Part shown: positions 60,801 to 62,798 of the stretch, in pieces
How the letters are laid out: each line of letters opens with the position of its first letter
Position numbering within the stretch: position 1 is the stretch's first letter
Assembly: GCA_963575745.1 (NCBI GenBank)
Contig: CAUYUJ010021069.1
Location: 82,501 to 145,298, forward strand
Reading direction: 5' to 3'
Length of the DNA: 62,798 nucleotides
Source: Prorocentrum cordatum
Lineage: Eukaryota; Sar; Dinophyceae; Prorocentrales; Prorocentraceae
The notes under the pieces: generated by a model
Databases searched by the model: none
What the model was told of the DNA's origin: nothing
Seen by the model: only the letters and a program-made list of their open reading frames with translations
Translations under genes and position numbers: made by a program

Positions 60801-61410
60801 AACACGGGCCTGCCCATCGTCTACGACTCCAGCTGCCCTGGCTTGTGCTGCTTCGAGGACCAGCCGTGCAGGTACAACAACACGGGCTGCTACTCCGCAG
60901 CCTTGGCGCAGCAGAAGGTGAGGACGACGCCCACGAACGACGCCGAGTGCAAGAACGGGAGGTATCAACAGGACCTGCCCATCGTCTACGACTCAGCTGC
61001 CCCCGGCCTGTGCTGCTTTCGAGGTACCAGCGTTGCAGGTACAAAACACGGGCTGCTTACTCCGCAGCTTGGCGAAGCAGAAGGTAGAAGGACGCCCACG
61101 ACGACGCCGAAGTTGCTAAAGAAACGTGGAGTTGGGTACTCAACAAGGACCTGCCCATCGGCTACGACTCCAGCTGCCCGCTGCGCCGAGCCTGTGCTGG
61201 TCTAGGACAGCGTGCAGGTACAACAACACGGGCTGCTACTCCGCAGCCTTGGCGCAGCAGAAGGTGAGGACGACGCCCATGAACGACGCCGAGTGCAAGG
61301 CTGTCAAGGGCATCAACACGGGCCTGCCCATCGTCTACGACTCCAGCTGCCCCGGCCTGTGCTGCTTCGAGGACCAGCCGTGCAGGTACAACAACACGGG
61401 CTGCTACTGA
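57841..61410 (+). pseudogene. Secreted cysteine-rich 56-aa repeat protein, copy B (frameshifted)
   Basis: Same start and signal peptide as copy A with one residue change (LCLRF against LCLCF). The first five repeats are uninterrupted. An extra C near 58884 shifts the frame, and further shifts near 58912, 59255, 60300 and 60440 and a ragged stretch 60950-61210 follow. The reading ends RYNNTGCY-TGA at 61408, as in copy A. Repeats between about 59100 and 60420 differ in sequence (GISKG, GIDKG or GINKG for GINTG; CRCNGTGC for CRYNNTGC) while flanking repeats are near-identical to copy A. All six Cys are usually kept in the divergent repeats, evidence that the disulfide pattern was once selected. 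Confidence 0.75.
58070..61410 (+). repeat. 168-bp tandem repeat array, copy B
   Basis: About 20 units of the same 168-bp repeat as in copy A. The outer units are homogenised; the inner block (59100-60420) is diverged from them and internally more variable. Units at 60420-60500 and 60950-61200 contain multiple small indels. Confidence 0.95.
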
Positions 61411-61720
61411 GGGGAGAGCTGCTGTGTATTATGGGTGACCAGGATGTGCTGCCGCACTAGAAACGAATGGTGAGTGAGTGAGTGAGTGAGTGAGTGCATT
61501 GTGCGTCGTGCCAGCTCAGGCATTGTCGAGGTTGTGTTCAGCGATTTCAGTCTTGTGTAAGCATGCTGGCTGTGCCCAATGTCCACGGCGCAGCAGTATG
61601 TGTACTTCATGCTTCTCCTGCGTTTCGACTCCTGGACCTGAACGTCTGGGTGCACTTGGGCGGAGCGGCCGCTTCGTGCTGTGGCCGTCTTTGCCCACGT
61701 GCGGTCTTGTCACGGGAGAG
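61411..61720 (+). repeat. 3' flank of duplicated gene, copy B
   Basis: 61555-61720 matches 46505-46673. A (TGAG)n tract of six to seven units lies at 61469-61496. Confidence 0.75.
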
Positions 61721-62138
61721 ACTGGTCAGAGCGAGGCCTCTGCAGATTGATAAAAAAAGAGATTTCTCGGGAGGAGGCATCCGTCCCAGGGAATGGGTCT
61801 GCAGACTCCGGGGGGCCGGCGCAGTCATGACGTCGGGGGCTTTTGCGACAGGGGCGGGCATTGCATGTCTTCCGTGACATCGGGGCCTTGCAATTTTGTT
61901 CGCGTTAGGCATTCTCGCCAGGTCTCGGATGGGGTCCAGGGCGAAGGACGGAGTCCAGGGTTCCAGTCGAGGTGTTCTAAGATGGTGCAACGTTGTCGTG
62001 ACGGCGGACCTCAGGGTCGTCGAAGGCACGGGCGGCTGGAGCCGCTGTGCCCCCCCCCCCCCCCGTGGGCTATCCGCACCTCGGAGAGCCAGCCACGCTC
62101 AGAGGGGGGACGGGGGGAGGGTCTGGGAGGGGGAAAAG
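61721..62138. other. Intergenic, no gene recognised
   Basis: Unique sequence with a C-run at about 62050-62063 and G-runs at 62104-62130. Short open frames only. Confidence 0.5.
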
Positions 62139-62140
62139 AA

Positions 62141-62243
62141 AAAGCTTCTTAGAGGCACCCCTGCTTCTCAGGAGGCGCGGGCCTTATCTGTACTTGTGTA
62201 AGGCCGGCGCCTTCTGAGAAGCAGCCTCCTTCTAGGAAGCCTT
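62141..62243. repeat. Long hairpin, 26-bp core stem
   Basis: Arms 62161-62186 and 62199-62224 match at 24 of 26 positions around a 12-nt loop. The stem can extend outward imperfectly through AAGCTTCTTAGAGG and CCTTCTAGGAAGCCTT. The size resembles a small-RNA precursor or a foldback element; neither is established. Confidence 0.8.
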
Positions 62244-62614
62244 CCCCCCTCCCCCACCCCCTTGTGCGCACCGCCAAGAGCTGCTGCCCTGGGCGAGAGA
62301 CGGAGCCTGGGAGGAGGGACGGTTCTGGGCAAGGCTGCGACGGTTCGAGGTTCTCGGGCGGCTCGGGGGGATGAGCTTTTGGTTTCGGGGGGGGGGATGA
62401 AGTTTCAGTTCGGAATCGAGACCCGAGGTTTTCAAACTTTCTCGTCCATTCTCGGCGGCCTCCCAGCCTCGGAACGCCGTCCCGCGTCTGCGCCTCGTCG
62501 ACAGGGCTCCGGGGGTGCCCCGATCGTCCCGAGCGGCTGCCGGAGACCCGACTCATGGACCGAACGCCAGGGGGCAGCGTGAGGAGGGACGGCTCTTGCA
62601 GCATCATCAGTATG

Positions 62615-62798
62615 ATCGTGCGAGGAGGAGGAGGAGGCGAGGATGTTGGGATGGGGATGCGGTGGGCTTGATGATGAGGATGACGATGATAATAGTGGTG
62701 GTTGCGCTGATGAACATGACTATGACTATAGTGATGCTGACGGCGCTGCATACGGTGGTGACGAGAACGAGGAGGAGCAGTATGATGATTATGGTGAC
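62615..62798. repeat. Degenerate GAG/GAT triplet tract
   Basis: GAG then GATGATGAGGATGACGAT-type triplets run off the right edge. Confidence 0.75.

Noticed and set aside
1-62798. tRNA, rRNA or 5S genes
   Set aside because: No cloverleaf with A and B boxes or conserved rRNA sequence was noticed on either strand by eye.

Overview
This window looks like nuclear DNA from a dinoflagellate or a close relative. That is an inference. It rests on GC-rich, gene-poor sequence full of microsatellites and short tandem repeats, two Ty1/copia-type retroelements with unusually long accessory polyproteins, and stretches resembling the dinoflagellate spliced leader inside their LTR regions. I see no bacterial operons, rRNA, tRNA or CRISPR.

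Layout. 0-6.4 kb: microsatellites, minisatellites, a GCGCGC palindrome family and blocks of a CCAAGA-type decamer repeat. 6.47-20.6 kb: copia-like copy 1, with 5' LTR-like region, initiator-Met-type primer binding site, gag, a long accessory region, protease-like, methyltransferase-like, integrase and the start of the RT. It is truncated inside the RT, so it has no catalytic aspartate pair, RNase H or 3' LTR. Reading frames are long but linked by single-base frame changes. 20.6-31.1 kb: noncoding, with purine arrays, an ATGT array, two stacked foldback hairpins near 25.7 kb and reverse-orientation decamer blocks. 31.1-42.2 kb: copia-like copy 2, an older relative with both LTRs, clearly dead (integrase D and E lost, RT VDD changed to VDE, internal deletion filled by another repeat). 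42.6-46.7 kb and 57.4-61.7 kb: two copies of a duplicated gene for a secreted cysteine-rich protein built of 56-residue (168 bp) repeats, both interrupted by frameshifts. 46.7-57.3 kb: decamer blocks, a TGACGTAA minisatellite and an inverted-repeat element combined into about 1.0-1.3 kb higher-order units. 61.7-62.8 kb: noncoding, with a strong 26-bp hairpin.

Two things stand out. First, copy 1 carries a complete Tpt1/KptA-type RNA 2'-phosphotransferase domain, with the R-H, R and R catalytic positions kept, plus a RING-H2 finger; copy 2 keeps only the Tpt1 N-lobe. Second, copy 1 is studded with about 30 copies of a 14-nt hairpin of form GCNNG-GNRA-CNNGC. The two variable base pairs covary across nine combinations and the loop is almost always GNRA. 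Copy 2 has its own version with a nearly uniform stem, and in most cases it is read in a different codon phase, so the constraint appears to act on nucleic-acid structure rather than on a peptide. An element that encodes an RNA-end/splice-junction enzyme and is filled with identical-architecture RNA hairpins is the best candidate here for an undescribed system.
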